This document shows, in pieces, positions 44,843 through 55,796 of a DNA stretch of 61,894 nt. Position 1 is the first letter of the stretch. Each line of letters opens with the position of its first letter. The DNA comes from Halomonas sp. (GTDB lineage Bacteria; Pseudomonadota; Gammaproteobacteria; Pseudomonadales; Halomonadaceae), in the NCBI RefSeq assembly GCF_030457605.1, contig NZ_JAKDUR010000008.1, forward strand, positions 1 to 61,894. Reading direction: 5' to 3'. The notes under the pieces were generated by a model. The model did not search any database. It saw only the letters and a list, made by a program, of their open reading frames with translations, and was not told where the DNA came from. The position numbers and the translations under genes were made by a program.

Positions 44843-46525
44843 ATGACAGACCAGTCCGACAGTTCGCGTCGCCATTCCTCCAAGGTCGTCGACGGCGCGG
44901 GCAAGTCCGCCAGCCGTGCGATGCTGCGCGCGGTGGGCTTTAACGACGACGATTTCAAAAAGCCCCAGGTTGGCGTGGCTTCGACCTGGAGCATGGTCAC
45001 GCCGTGCAACAGCCACATAGGCGAGCTGGCCGAGCACGCCCGCGACGGCGCCGACCGCGCCGGCGGCAAGGGCGTGATCTTCAACACCATCACCATCTCC
45101 GACGGCATCGCCAACGGCACCGAAGGCATGAAGTACTCGCTGGTATCCCGCGAGGTGATCGCCGATTCCATCGAGACCGTGGCCGGCTGCGAGGGCTTTG
45201 ACGGTCTGGTCGCCATCGGCGGCTGTGACAAGAACATGCCCGGCTGCATCATGGGGCTTGCGCGCCTTGACCGCCCCAGCGTCTTTGTTTACGGCGGCAC
45301 TATTTTGCCGGGCAAGAACCACACCGACATCGTGTCGGTATTCGAGGCCATGGGCGCGCACTCCCGGGGCGATATCGACCGCATCGAGCTGAAAAACATC
45401 GAAGAAACCGCGATCCCCGGGCCGGGCTCCTGCGGCGGCATGTACACCGCCAACACCATGGCCTCGGCGATTGAAGCGCTGGGCATGAGCCTGCCGGGCA
45501 GCTCGGCGCAAAACGCCGTGTCCAACGACAAGCGCGACGACTGCGAAGCCGCCGGCGAAGCGGTGCTTGAACTTCTCAAGCGCGACATCAAGCCGTCGGA
45601 CATCATGACCCGCGAAGCGTTTGAAAACGCGATTACCGTGGTGATTGCGCTGGGCGGCTCGACCAACGCCGTGTTGCACCTGATTGGCATGGCCCGCACC
45701 GTGGGCGTGGACGTATCGCTGTCCGATTTCACCGAGATCGGCAAGCGCGTGCCGGTGGTGGCCGACCTGCGCCCCAGCGGCCACTACATGATGAGCGAGC
45801 TTGTCGCCATCGGCGGCATTCAGCCGCTGATGAAACTGCTGCTGGAGGCGGGCCTGCTCCACGGCGACTGCCTGACCGTCACCGGCGAGACGCTGGCCGA
45901 CAACCTCGCAGGCGTCGAAGGCTACCCCGACGCTCAGGAAATCATCGCCCCGCTGGACCAGCCGATCAAGGCCGAAAGCCACCTGCGTATTCTCTACGGC
46001 AACCTTGCCCCGGACGGCGCCGTGGCCAAGATTACCGGCAAGGAAGGCACCCACTTCCGCGGCACCGCGCGGGTGTTCAACTCCGAAGAAGAAGCCCAGG
46101 CGGGCATCAACGACGGCAGCGTGGTGGCCGGTGACGTGGTGGTGATCCGCTACGAAGGCCCCAAGGGCGGCCCGGGCATGCGCGAAATGCTCACGCCGAC
46201 CTCGGCCATCATGGGCCGTGGCCTGGGCAACGACGTGGCGCTGATCACCGATGGCCGCTTCTCCGGCGGCAGCCACGGCTTTGTGGTGGGGCACGTAGCA
46301 CCCGAAGCGTTTGACGGCGGGCCGCTGGCGCTGGTGGAAGACGGCGACGTGATCACCATCGATGCCGAGGCCAATACCATCGACGTGGCCATCGGCGGGG
46401 AAGAAGTCGAGCGCCGCCACGCCGCCTGGCAGCGCCCGGCACCGCGCTACACCAAAGGCGTGCTGGCCAAGTACGCAAGGCTGGTCAGCTCGGCCAGCAC
46501 CGGTGCTGTTACTGACGACGACTGA
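44843..46525 (+). CDS. ilvD: Dihydroxy-acid dehydratase
   Basis: A 560-residue iron-sulfur dehydratase in the last shared step of branched-chain amino-acid synthesis (2,3-dihydroxy-isovalerate to 2-ketoisovalerate and the isoleucine counterpart). Cluster ligands are expected in [13 protein letters not shown] near residue 130 and [15 protein letters not shown] near 200; a third Cys is in [10 protein letters not shown]-side TPCNSH near 53. The C-terminal [24 protein letters not shown] is standard. At 560 residues, it is of the short IlvD group rather than the 615-residue E. coli type. The ATG at 44843 has GGGAG eight bases ahead. It stands alone, convergent with ttrA (6 bp gap). Confidence 0.95.
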   Translation: MTDQSDSSRRHSSKVVDGAGKSASRAMLRAVGFNDDDFKKPQVGVASTWSMVTPCNSHIGELAEHARDGADRAGGKGVIFNTITISDGIANGTEGMKYSLVSREVIADSIETVAGCEGFDGLVAIGGCDKNMPGCIMGLARLDRPSVFVYGGTILPGKNHTDIVSVFEAMGAHSRGDIDRIELKNIEETAIPGPGSCGGMYTANTMASAIEALGMSLPGSSAQNAVSNDKRDDCEAAGEAVLELLKRDIKPSDIMTREAFENAITVVIALGGSTNAVLHLIGMARTVGVDVSLSDFTEIGKRVPVVADLRPSGHYMMSELVAIGGIQPLMKLLLEAGLLHGDCLTVTGETLADNLAGVEGYPDAQEIIAPLDQPIKAESHLRILYGNLAPDGAVAKITGKEGTHFRGTARVFNSEEEAQAGINDGSVVAGDVVVIRYEGPKGGPGMREMLTPTSAIMGRGLGNDVALITDGRFSGGSHGFVVGHVAPEAFDGGPLALVEDGDVITIDAEANTIDVAIGGEEVERRHAAWQRPAPRYTKGVLAKYARLVSSASTGAVTDDD

Positions 46526-46531
46526 GGTTGC

Positions 46532-49500
46532 CTAGTCGTCCACGCGGCTGACACGGACGGGTAGCCCCTGGCGCACGGATGCGCCGCTGACCCCTTCAAG
46601 CCAGGTGCCCGCCACCTGGCGGGTGGGGTCGGCAAACCCCAGGTCGTTAATGTTGATGCCGGCGCCGATCCACTGGTTGCCGGAAAACGCCTTGCCGTCC
46701 ACCTGGTGTTCGCTTGCGCCAAGCTCGGTATGGCCGAAGCTATGCTCGATGCCCAGCGCCCCCTTCATCACGCCGCCACTCACCAGCGCGAGCGCCTTCA
46801 CCGCCCGCCCCGGGCTTTCGATTAGCACGGTATCGCCGTGTTTCACTCCCTCCTTGGCGGCATCGTCGGTGTGCAGCAGCACCGGGTTGTACGGCTTGAT
46901 CATGCGCAGCCGTTCAAGGCCGATGGCGTAGGAGTTCATTACGTTGGACTTGTACGAGAATGCCAGCAGCGGCCACTCATCTTGCGGGTAGACATCGCGC
47001 ATGGGCGTGCCGTCGGCCATTTGCGCCGCCTGCAGGCAGGGCGTGCCCGAAAGGCGCTCGCCGGTCTGGCTGTTGATGGTGGTGCCCACCCGGGGGTTGT
47101 ACACGCACAGCGCGCGCGACCAGGCGTGGCTCAGTTTTTTGCCCTCGACGAGGGCGGCGCTGTGATCCTCGAAGCGTCCGCCGCGGGCATAGAGGTAGGC
47201 TACTCGGCCGCGTTCGCTGGCCGGCAGGGTGCGGGTCAGATGCGGCAGCAGCGGCTCGATGCCGCTGTGCAGGGCGTCGCTTTTGCTGATCTCGGGCAGC
47301 GGTTCATCCATGTGCGCGATGTTAGCCGCCGCGCGCAGAAAGAAGTCCTCGGCGCGGTTGAGCGGATAGAGCTTGCCGTCGGCGCCGGGGATGGCGTCGT
47401 CGCCAAAGCCCGGCAGCCCCAGACGCTTGGCCGTGGCGATGAAAAAGCTCTCCATGCTGATGGGCTCACCGTCGGCGGTCTTGTCCTGGCGCGGCTCGAT
47501 AATCGGCCAGCAGGCGGTGGTCATTTTGGTCAGCGTGCCGCTCCAGGCGCCGGTAAAGCCCCAGACCTCGTACATCACCGAATCGGGCACGATGTAGTCG
47601 GCAAAGCGGTTGGTTTCGTTGATAAACCCGTCGATGGCCACGTACAGCCCCAGACGCTTCGGGTCCTTGAGTTTGTCGATAATGGTGTCGTGGAGTCCGG
47701 CCTGGCCGTACAGCGGGTTGGCCATGCAGCCGATGACCGCCTTGATCGGGTAGGGGTAGCCGTCAAGCGCCGAGGCCAGCTGCTCGGTGAGAATCGGCGG
47801 AGCGAGCGGGCGCCACGGAGCTTTGGCCGGGTAGGGGTTCTCGCCGGCTTCTACCTTGCGCCGGTACTCCGAGGTGTCCTCGTAGGCGAAGCGCGTGCGC
47901 GAGACAAACACGCCTTGGGGGCCGCGTTTGCCGGGGAAGTCGGCCAGATCGTAGCGCGGGCCCTTGCCGGTGCCGTTGAACTTGCCGCCGCCCAGTGCGG
48001 CGCCGCCCTGGTGGTTGAAGCTGCCGGCCAGCAGGTTGAGCATCATTAGCCCCCAGGCGCCGTAAAAGCCGGTGGCCGACATCATGCCGCCGTGAGTGTC
48101 GACCACGGCGTCGCGCCCGTAGGCGGCAAAGCGCTCGGCGATGCGCTGGATAATGCGCGCGTCGATGCCGCAGTGCTCGGCGTACTCTTCCAGCGTGTGT
48201 TCGTTGGCGGTGTCGCGCAGCTTGGCCAGGCTGCTTTTCACCACAACGGTGCTGTTAGATGTTTTGTCGTCGCCGGGAATCTCGATGTCGCGCTCGACAA
48301 ACAGCTCGGCCTTGCGCACCTTGCGGCTGGGCCGGAGCTCGCCGCTAGTGTCGATTACCATGACGTCGTCGGCGTCGCTGCCGGCTTCCACGTTGCCCTC
48401 AAGCGTGCCCATGTCCGAGCGGCGTAAAAAGTGGCCGTGGCGCGGGTGGTCGGCGCTTTCGATGACCAGGTGGGTGGCGTTGGTGTGGCCATTTTCGCCC
48501 GCGGCGTCCACCGCTTCGGGGCTGGGCATGGCCAGATAGTCGGCGGCGTAGGCCTCGTGCTCGATCAGCCACTGGATCATCGCCATGGCGAAAGCGGTGT
48601 CGCTTGCCGGGCGAATGGGCACCCAGCGGCTGCGCTCGGCGGCGGCGTGGGAAGCGCTGGCGTTCAGCCCGGGGTCGATGACCACGTAGTCCAGCGTGCC
48701 CTTGGCGCGCGCTTCGGCCAAAAGCCGGCCCTGACGCTTGAACGGGTTGCCCGCCTGGCTGGGCGCGGTGCCGATGAACAGGGCAAACTTGGCCCGGGTA
48801 TAGTCGGGTTTGACGTGGGCGAACTTGGCCATGTCGTCCATCAGCGCGCCGGAGCCCATACGGAACGCAAGCCCGCAGTAGGAGCCGTGGTGGCCGTAGT
48901 TGCGCGTGCCGAAGGCGTTAAAGCCAAAGCGCTTCAAAATCGCCGAGCGGCCGTAGTCGGTGGCTTCCATCAGCAAAAGCTGGTTGGCTTTGGGGCCGTA
49001 CTCGGGGTTGGCGGCATCGACGGGCTCGTCGTGGTTATGAATCGCGCGCAGGCCGTCAATATGGCCTTCGCCGAACAGGTCGCCGCCTTCGCAGATTTCC
49101 TTGATCAGCGTCTCGAAAGAGACGCGCTCCCAGCGACGCTCGCCGCGCTCTCCCACGCGCTTCAGGCAGTGCTTGACGCGGTGGGGGCTGGTGATCTGGC
49201 CGATCATGGCGTTGCCCCGGGCGCAGGCGGTGGAGCGTCCGGCAAGCCCCTGATCCTGGTAGGCGCTGACGTTTTTCAGCGCCTCGATCACCGGCGTGCG
49301 CATGGGCAGGTGCGGCTCGCTGGATAGCGGGTGGTAAGGGTTGCCGATGGTGCGCAACACTTCGTCGCTGTGATTATCCACACGCACCCGCACGCCGCAC
49401 TTGGTGGTACAGCCGTAGCACACGGTAAAGGCCGTGCGCTGGTCGGGATTCAGGGTCAGCTCGCCGGACTCGAGATCGACGGTGTATTCCGGTGCCAGCG

Positions 49501-49654
49501 AGTTGCCGTGGATGGGGTGATTGGGTTTTTCCCCTGCGCTTCCGCTAACGCCCTTGGCCATTTTGACCAGCGGGCCCGAATAGCCGACGGCAAAGGCGGC
49601 AGCACCGCCGGTCGCGGCAGCGCCCTTGAGCAGGCGACGACGTGAGTTATCCAT
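46532..49654 (-). CDS. ttrA: Molybdopterin oxidoreductase, tetrathionate reductase subunit A-like
   Basis: A 1040-residue catalytic subunit of the DMSO-reductase superfamily. The N terminus has a Tat signal (RRRLLK at residues 5-10, then a hydrophobic Gly/Ala stretch), so it is exported folded to the periplasm. A [4Fe-4S] site is formed by Cys79, Cys82, Cys86 and Cys144 (CYGCTTKC; TACARG). The likely molybdenum ligand is Cys260 in GHHGSYCG. Size and motif spacing match TtrA-type enzymes, which reduce tetrathionate to thiosulfate. Related enzymes act on selenate, arsenate or other sulfur oxyanions, so the substrate is inferred. It is the last gene of ttrB-ttrC-ttrA; its start overlaps ttrC by eight bases and has AAGGAG ahead. 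Confidence 0.87.
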   Translation of the reverse strand: MDNSRRRLLKGAAATGGAAAFAVGYSGPLVKMAKGVSGSAGEKPNHPIHGNSLAPEYTVDLESGELTLNPDQRTAFTVCYGCTTKCGVRVRVDNHSDEVLRTIGNPYHPLSSEPHLPMRTPVIEALKNVSAYQDQGLAGRSTACARGNAMIGQITSPHRVKHCLKRVGERGERRWERVSFETLIKEICEGGDLFGEGHIDGLRAIHNHDEPVDAANPEYGPKANQLLLMEATDYGRSAILKRFGFNAFGTRNYGHHGSYCGLAFRMGSGALMDDMAKFAHVKPDYTRAKFALFIGTAPSQAGNPFKRQGRLLAEARAKGTLDYVVIDPGLNASASHAAAERSRWVPIRPASDTAFAMAMIQWLIEHEAYAADYLAMPSPEAVDAAGENGHTNATHLVIESADHPRHGHFLRRSDMGTLEGNVEAGSDADDVMVIDTSGELRPSRKVRKAELFVERDIEIPGDDKTSNSTVVVKSSLAKLRDTANEHTLEEYAEHCGIDARIIQRIAERFAAYGRDAVVDTHGGMMSATGFYGAWGLMMLNLLAGSFNHQGGAALGGGKFNGTGKGPRYDLADFPGKRGPQGVFVSRTRFAYEDTSEYRRKVEAGENPYPAKAPWRPLAPPILTEQLASALDGYPYPIKAVIGCMANPLYGQAGLHDTIIDKLKDPKRLGLYVAIDGFINETNRFADYIVPDSVMYEVWGFTGAWSGTLTKMTTACWPIIEPRQDKTADGEPISMESFFIATAKRLGLPGFGDDAIPGADGKLYPLNRAEDFFLRAAANIAHMDEPLPEISKSDALHSGIEPLLPHLTRTLPASERGRVAYLYARGGRFEDHSAALVEGKKLSHAWSRALCVYNPRVGTTINSQTGERLSGTPCLQAAQMADGTPMRDVYPQDEWPLLAFSYKSNVMNSYAIGLERLRMIKPYNPVLLHTDDAAKEGVKHGDTVLIESPGRAVKALALVSGGVMKGALGIEHSFGHTELGASEHQVDGKAFSGNQWIGAGININDLGFADPTRQVAGTWLEGVSGASVRQGLPVRVSRVDD

Positions 49655-50834
49655 GACGGACTCCTTGTGCAGCGGCGGAAACGGAAGCGTTAGAGGCTGA
49701 GGCGTCGATGATTTCGAGAGCGTCGCGCTGCGGATCGAGCGAGGCCTCGCGCCAGGGCACGAACAGTTCGATCAGCAGCAGGGCGGTAAGCCAGAGGCCG
49801 AAAATGCCGATGATGCCGGTCAGCCCGTAGGAGCCGAAGGCGACGTGGTAGTCGTGAAAGCCGGCGCTGTTACGTGCGACGGTCTGAACGTTCATCAGCA
49901 CTACCCAGCGGAACATCCACGCCACGTGCAGCGCCAGCAGGCCCAGCACCCAGCCAAAGACGCGGCGACGAGCAGGCGAACGGCGCACGACAAACGCCAG
50001 TACGGCGAGCAGCACGCCGGCAATGCCGCCTTCGATGGCGGTGCTGCGCCAGGCGGCACTCTGGTCAATGGAGTCAAGCGCGGCGGCCACCGAGCCCGAC
50101 ACGGCGTTGGCGCCGTCGAGAAACCAGGTCAGGGCGATAAAGCCGGCGGCCACGCAGGCGCCGACCATGATGGCAAGCATCTGGCGGTTGGTGTCGGGGC
50201 TGCGCAGGCCGGAAATCCGGTTGAGCACCAGAATCAGCCCGCAGGCGCCGATGGTGCCGGTGGCCACAAACATGAACGGCAGCCAGGCGGTGTGCCACAG
50301 CGGGCGACCCTTGACGATAGCCACTTCCGCGCCGGTATAGACCATCATGCCGACGGAAGTCGCCAGCGCAGCCAGCCCTGCCAGCACCATGATCTTGCGC
50401 GATACCTGCCAGTCGCCCCAGGCGATCCAGCCGGCAATGCGCGAAAACCAGCCGTCGTTTTCCTGGCTGTGCGCTTTCAGCGCGGGACGCCACGCCAGCC
50501 AGGCGAGCAGCACGGTAGCGACCAGGTGCAGCGGCAGCAGAAAACTGCCGAGCGACATCCACGACCAGGGCGTGGGGTGGGCGTAAAAATGCCAGAAACG
50601 CAGCGGCTGGTGCAGGTCGGCAAGCAGCGCCACGGGCGCCACCAGCGTGGTCGACACGCAGGCCAAAAGCGCCAGCCGTGAGGTGGCCAGCCAGTGTTTC
50701 TTGCCCAGAATAATGCCCGGGGCGGCAATCCATAGGCTGGTGTAAGACAGCGCGATCAAAAAGAAATACTGCACCGCCCAGGGGTACCAGGCAATGCCGT
50801 AGCGCGGCACGACAACCTCAGTGACCAAACTCAT
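49647..50834 (-). CDS. ttrC: Polysulfide-reductase-type (NrfD) membrane anchor, TtrC-like
   Basis: A 395-residue quinol-oxidising membrane subunit with nine to ten helices of the NrfD/PsrC family. It passes electrons from the quinol pool to the iron-sulfur subunit. The ATG at 50834 (MSLVTEVVVPRYGIAWYPW) has AAGGAG ten bases ahead and overlaps the ttrB stop by 17 bases; an open frame upstream is not used. Segments such as WAVQYFFLIALSYTSLWIAAPG and HAWMFRWVVLMNVQTVARN (near residue 320) fit the family. There is no heme-binding signature. The C-terminal 25 residues are soluble and Ala/Ser-rich. Confidence 0.88.
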   Translation of the reverse strand: MSLVTEVVVPRYGIAWYPWAVQYFFLIALSYTSLWIAAPGIILGKKHWLATSRLALLACVSTTLVAPVALLADLHQPLRFWHFYAHPTPWSWMSLGSFLLPLHLVATVLLAWLAWRPALKAHSQENDGWFSRIAGWIAWGDWQVSRKIMVLAGLAALATSVGMMVYTGAEVAIVKGRPLWHTAWLPFMFVATGTIGACGLILVLNRISGLRSPDTNRQMLAIMVGACVAAGFIALTWFLDGANAVSGSVAAALDSIDQSAAWRSTAIEGGIAGVLLAVLAFVVRRSPARRRVFGWVLGLLALHVAWMFRWVVLMNVQTVARNSAGFHDYHVAFGSYGLTGIIGIFGLWLTALLLIELFVPWREASLDPQRDALEIIDASASNASVSAAAQGVRHG

Positions 50835-51594
50835 AGCCCAACTCCTTGCCTGCTTCGTTGATGACATCCCAGATGCCGGGTTCGGCCTCGGGGCGCTGGG
50901 TAAAGCGTTCGTCCATGCCGAGGTAAAACACCTGAGGGTAGGTGCCTTTTTCCGGTTGCAGCATCATCAGCTCGTCGCGGTGCTCGGCCATCATGCGGCT
51001 GATCTGGCTGTCCGGGTCGCGCATGTCGCCGATGATGCGCGCGCCGCCCACGCAGGACTCTACGCAGGCGGGCAGCAGCCCGGCCTCCAGGCGGTGGGCG
51101 CAGAAGGTGCACTTGTCGGCGGTCTGGGTCTGTTCGTTGATAAAGCGAGCGTCGTAGGGGCAGGCGTTAACGCAGTAGGCGCAGCCCACGCAGCGGTCGC
51201 TGTCCACCACCACGATGCCGTCCCGGCGCTGGTAAGTGGCCTGCACCGGGCACACCGGCACGCAGGGCGGGTTGTCGCAGTGGTTGCAAAGCCTCGGCAG
51301 CATGAAGGTGGCGAGCTCGCCGGTGCCTTCTTTTTCTACCTCAAACTGCGAGACAATGGTGCGGAAGTTGCCCAGCGGGGCGTCGTTTTCGATATGACAG
51401 GAAACGGTGCAGGCCTGGCAGCCGATGCATTGGCGCAGGTCGATCAGCATGCCGTAGCGCTTGGCCGGATCGCCTTCCCGGCGCGCGGGCTGGTCGTTGA
51501 TGCCGGCGCTTGCCACGCTCGATAGCGGCACCATGGCGGCGCTGGCGCTCAGGCGGGCCAGCTGGCCGAGAAGTGAGCGGCGTATGGGGTCCAT
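50818..51594 (-). CDS. ttrB: Four-cluster ferredoxin subunit, TtrB-like
   Basis: A 258-residue electron-transfer subunit. Sixteen cysteines form four [4Fe-4S] sites: Cys56/59/62/66, 103/106/111/115, 135/138/141/145 and 162/165/177/181. Residues 1-30 carry RRSLLG and a hydrophobic stretch ending in ASAG, a Tat-type export signal as in Salmonella TtrB. The ATG at 51594 (MDPIRRSL) is the sensible start; the frame open to 51654 would hide the signal. It is first in the ttrBCA operon, whose promoter carries a perfect FNR/ANR site. It would link the membrane quinol oxidase to the molybdenum subunit. The sensor pair TtrS/TtrR is not in this window. Confidence 0.89.
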   Translation of the reverse strand: MDPIRRSLLGQLARLSASAAMVPLSSVASAGINDQPARREGDPAKRYGMLIDLRQCIGCQACTVSCHIENDAPLGNFRTIVSQFEVEKEGTGELATFMLPRLCNHCDNPPCVPVCPVQATYQRRDGIVVVDSDRCVGCAYCVNACPYDARFINEQTQTADKCTFCAHRLEAGLLPACVESCVGGARIIGDMRDPDSQISRMMAEHRDELMMLQPEKGTYPQVFYLGMDERFTQRPEAEPGIWDVINEAGKELGYEFGH

Positions 51595-51653
51595 GGCGCC
51601 TCCTTGGTAGGGCAGCGCTGTGGGCTGCATCAATGAATCGTCGGGACAGGCCA

Positions 51654-51659
51654 AGGATA
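51654..51659 (-). promoter_or_regulatory. Possible -10 element of the ttr operon
   Basis: TATCCT on the minus strand is placed so that a start about six bases downstream (near 51648) would put the FNR/ANR box centre at about -41.5, the usual position for class II activation. This is inferred from spacing only. Confidence 0.35.
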
Positions 51660-51682
51660 CGCCGCTGGTTAACGCTAAAAGT

Positions 51683-51696
51683 TGATATCCATCAAG
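51683..51696 (-). promoter_or_regulatory. FNR/ANR binding site upstream of ttrB
   Basis: TTGAT-ATCC-ATCAA is a perfect match to the FNR/ANR consensus TTGATnnnnATCAA, centred 96 bases upstream of the ttrB start. It indicates activation under low oxygen. The surrounding bases are AT-rich, unlike the coding DNA. Confidence 0.8.
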
Positions 51697-51820
51697 GGTT
51701 TATCTCGGTATTTTTAATACTGTCTTAACCTTTTGGAGTAAGTTTTTGTTTATAAAGATAAAATGGGTTGTTCTTTAAAGGGCGATGTGGGCCCGCTGGC
51801 TCGAATAAGCAGGCACAAAA

Positions 51821-51844
51821 AAACCAGCCGCAGAGGGCTGGTTT
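51821..51844. terminator. Bidirectional terminator between the ttr promoter and the HTH gene
   Basis: AAACCAGCC (51821-51829) pairs with GGCTGGTTT (51836-51844) around GCAGAG. A runs precede and T runs follow the stem, so it can act on both strands. It most directly serves the minus-strand HTH gene that ends at 51895. Confidence 0.85.
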
Positions 51845-51894
51845 TCGTTATAAGGCCGGTCATTCTCGACCGTTTTTCACTCGTCTGTGTAGAC

Positions 51895-52176
51895 TCAGTA
51901 CAAGGGCGCCTCCGGCTCCAGCGTGCGGTGCAACACGTTAAGCTCGTCGACATGCAGGTGTTCAAGCCTGCCGGCCAGCAGATCGCTCACCTTTTGTACG
52001 GGTAGCCCCGCGCGGCGGGCAATTTCGCGGCTGCCGAGATCGGAGATGGCAATTAGCCGGGTAGTGATGCGCATCAGGCGCGTGCGGTTTTCCAGTTCCC
52101 TGACGTCAAAATCGTCAGGGCTGGTTCGCGGAGGGTCAGTCAGTTCTGCATGGGCAGACGAACGTGCCGTACTCAT
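51895..52176 (-). CDS. Small HTH protein, HigA/XRE-like, without a toxin partner
   Basis: A 93-residue protein with a single helix-turn-helix at about residues 40-80: [44 protein letters not shown]. This pattern resembles HigA2-type antitoxin / XRE regulators (HTH_37 group). The first 35 residues are Asp/Pro-rich and probably disordered. No toxin gene (HigB, RelE type) lies on either side: ttrB is upstream across 300 bp and purE is divergent 171 bp away. It may be an orphan regulator of itself or of a distant target. A good terminator follows. Confidence 0.75.
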   Translation of the reverse strand: MSTARSSAHAELTDPPRTSPDDFDVRELENRTRLMRITTRLIAISDLGSREIARRAGLPVQKVSDLLAGRLEHLHVDELNVLHRTLEPEAPLY

Positions 52177-52347
52177 GAGTCTCCATCAATGGGAAGTGGC
52201 ACACTAACAATGCCGCTAAGTTGGTGGGTTTTCAATGCCCGGAAGCGGAAAATTTCGTACTGTATCGATGCCCGCAGGTGGCGCCATGCTGGTAAACTAT
52301 GCGCCTTCATTTTTTTGAGTAACGCGAACCAGCCGGAGATCAATGCC

Positions 52348-52848
52348 ATGGCGTCAGAAAGCCCACCTGTTGTCGGAGTCATCATGGGGTCAAAGTCGGA
52401 CTGGCCGGTGATGGAACATGCCGTGGCCATGCTCGAACGGCTGGGCGTGGCGTATGAAACCCGCGTGGTGTCGGCGCATCGCACGCCGGATCTTTTGTTT
52501 GACTACGCCAAGGGGGCGGCTGCGCGAGGTATCAAGGTGATTGTGGCTGGCGCCGGCGGTGCCGCTCATCTGCCGGGCATGGTGGCCGCGCAAACCCCGC
52601 TGCCGGTGTTCGGTGTACCAGTGGAGTCCAGGGCGCTGAAGGGGCTGGATTCACTGCTCTCGATTGCCCAGATGCCCGGTGGCGTCGCGGTGGGTACGCT
52701 TGCCATCGGCAAGGCCGGCGCCACCAATGCCGGCCTGCTGGCCGCGCAGGTAGTGGGGCTTTCCAATCCGCCGGTGCGCGATGCCGTTGAAGTCTTTCGT
52801 GCGGAGCAGACACAGGCAGTGCTCGACAATCCTGATCCTCGTCCCTAG
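52348..52848 (+). CDS. purE: 5-(carboxyamino)imidazole ribonucleotide mutase
   Basis: A 166-residue enzyme moving the carboxyl group of N5-CAIR to C4 in purine synthesis. The family motifs are [14 protein letters not shown] at residues 9-22, [16 protein letters not shown] near 39-54, and [29 protein letters not shown] near 65-93. The ATG at 52348 has CCGGAGA ahead; the frame extends far upstream but contains the HTH gene promoter. It forms an operon with purK (47 bp gap). Confidence 0.97.
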   Translation: MASESPPVVGVIMGSKSDWPVMEHAVAMLERLGVAYETRVVSAHRTPDLLFDYAKGAAARGIKVIVAGAGGAAHLPGMVAAQTPLPVFGVPVESRALKGLDSLLSIAQMPGGVAVGTLAIGKAGATNAGLLAAQVVGLSNPPVRDAVEVFRAEQTQAVLDNPDPRP

Positions 52849-52895
52849 GCCTGGCGTAACGACAACACGGGCAACGATATTTTCGGAGGCTTTAC

Positions 52896-54820
<1,925 letters not shown>

Positions 54821-54823
<3 letters not shown>

Positions 54824-54860
54824 AAAAGCCCGGCCTTGATGCTGAGCGTCAGGGCCGGGC
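54821..54860 (-). terminator. Rho-independent terminator of the arginine-type ABC operon
   Basis: On the minus strand, GCCCGGCC (54853-54860) pairs with GGCCGGGC (54828-54835) around a 17-base loop, followed by TTTTTTA (54821-54827). It lies 33 bases beyond the artJ stop and overlaps the end of the GGDEF remnant on the other strand. Confidence 0.88.
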
Positions 54861-54893
54861 GGTATAGCAGGAAACCTCCCGCTTTATTGGAGC

Positions 54894-55661
54894 TTACGAC
54901 TCGTCAAAGTAGCGCGCCTTGATATCGTCGTAGGTGCCGTTGTTCCTCAATGTCTCCAGCGCCTGGTTGAACTGCTCGGCCAGATCCTTGTCGCGTTTGC
55001 GAAACGCCATGCCGAAGCCGTCGCCAAAGTACTGCTTGGGCTCGGTGATCATGTCGCCAATGACCTTGTAGTCGCGGTTATCGCTTTCCAGCAGCGTCGA
55101 CTGGCCGACGGGGTAATCGAGAAAGACGATATCCAGCCGCTCGGCTTCCATGTCCAGCACCATGTCGTCGGCGGTGGAGTAGCGGTTGACGTCGGCGACG
55201 TTGCCGTACATGTCGGTGACGTAGTTATCCTGCAGAGTGCCGCGCTGCACGCCGATGCTCATGCCGTCAAGGGAGCCTTCGGTGGCTTCGGTCAGCTCGG
55301 TGGAAGACGGCGCAAACCAGGCCGACGGCGGCGTGAAGTAGGGCTCGGAGAACAGCACCTGCTCACGGCGTTTGTCGTTGATGGTCATGGACGACATGAT
55401 GGCGTCATATTTGCGCGCCATCAGCCCCGGGATGATGCCGTCCCAGCCCTGTACGACCCATTCGCACTCGACCTTCATTTCGGCGCACATGGCGTTGCCC
55501 AGATCAATGTCAAAGCCGGTCAGCTCGCCATCCGGCGTGCGAAATTCCATGGGTTCGTAAGGGACATCGACGCCGATACGGATTTGATCGTCGTCGCGTG
55601 CCTGTGCGCTGGTGGCAGCCACGGCAAGGCTCAGCAGGGAAAGAGATAATAGTTTTTTCAT
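54894..55661 (-). CDS. artJ: Periplasmic basic-amino-acid binding protein (ArtJ/HisJ/AotJ type)
   Basis: A 255-residue solute-binding protein of the polar amino-acid ABC family. The signal peptide is residues 1-21, cut after AQA. The mature part has IRIGVDVPYEPMEFRTPDGELTGFDIDLGNAMC, the classic SBP_bac_3 start, then WDGIIPGLMARKYDAIMSSMTINDKRREQVLFSEPYF. The start at 55661 has GGAGAC ahead. It is the last gene of a five-gene minus-strand cluster with astE. The binding of arginine or ornithine is inferred from that context; histidine or lysine are alternatives. Confidence 0.9.
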   Translation of the reverse strand: MKKLLSLSLLSLAVAATSAQARDDDQIRIGVDVPYEPMEFRTPDGELTGFDIDLGNAMCAEMKVECEWVVQGWDGIIPGLMARKYDAIMSSMTINDKRREQVLFSEPYFTPPSAWFAPSSTELTEATEGSLDGMSIGVQRGTLQDNYVTDMYGNVADVNRYSTADDMVLDMEAERLDIVFLDYPVGQSTLLESDNRDYKVIGDMITEPKQYFGDGFGMAFRKRDKDLAEQFNQALETLRNNGTYDDIKARYFDES

Positions 55662-55796
55662 TGTAGTCTCCAGGCAAAGGGGATCCACCGAAGACGGTGA
55701 TCCCGTTCAACTTACCCCAGCAAGGCGCCGGGGCAAACCTTTTCATGGTGCGTTACGGAACATTACGGGCCGATACCGGCGTTTGGCAAACGCCGG

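Noticed and set aside
44825-46420. 531-codon open frame opposite ilvD
   Set aside because: The + strand encodes an intact IlvD with both cluster motifs; the reverse frame is a shadow.
46838-48049. 403-codon open frame opposite ttrA
   Set aside because: Antisense to a motif-complete molybdopterin enzyme.
51895-52347. Toxin-antitoxin pair around the HTH protein
   Set aside because: No small toxin frame with a ribosome site lies on either side; the region towards purE is a promoter region.
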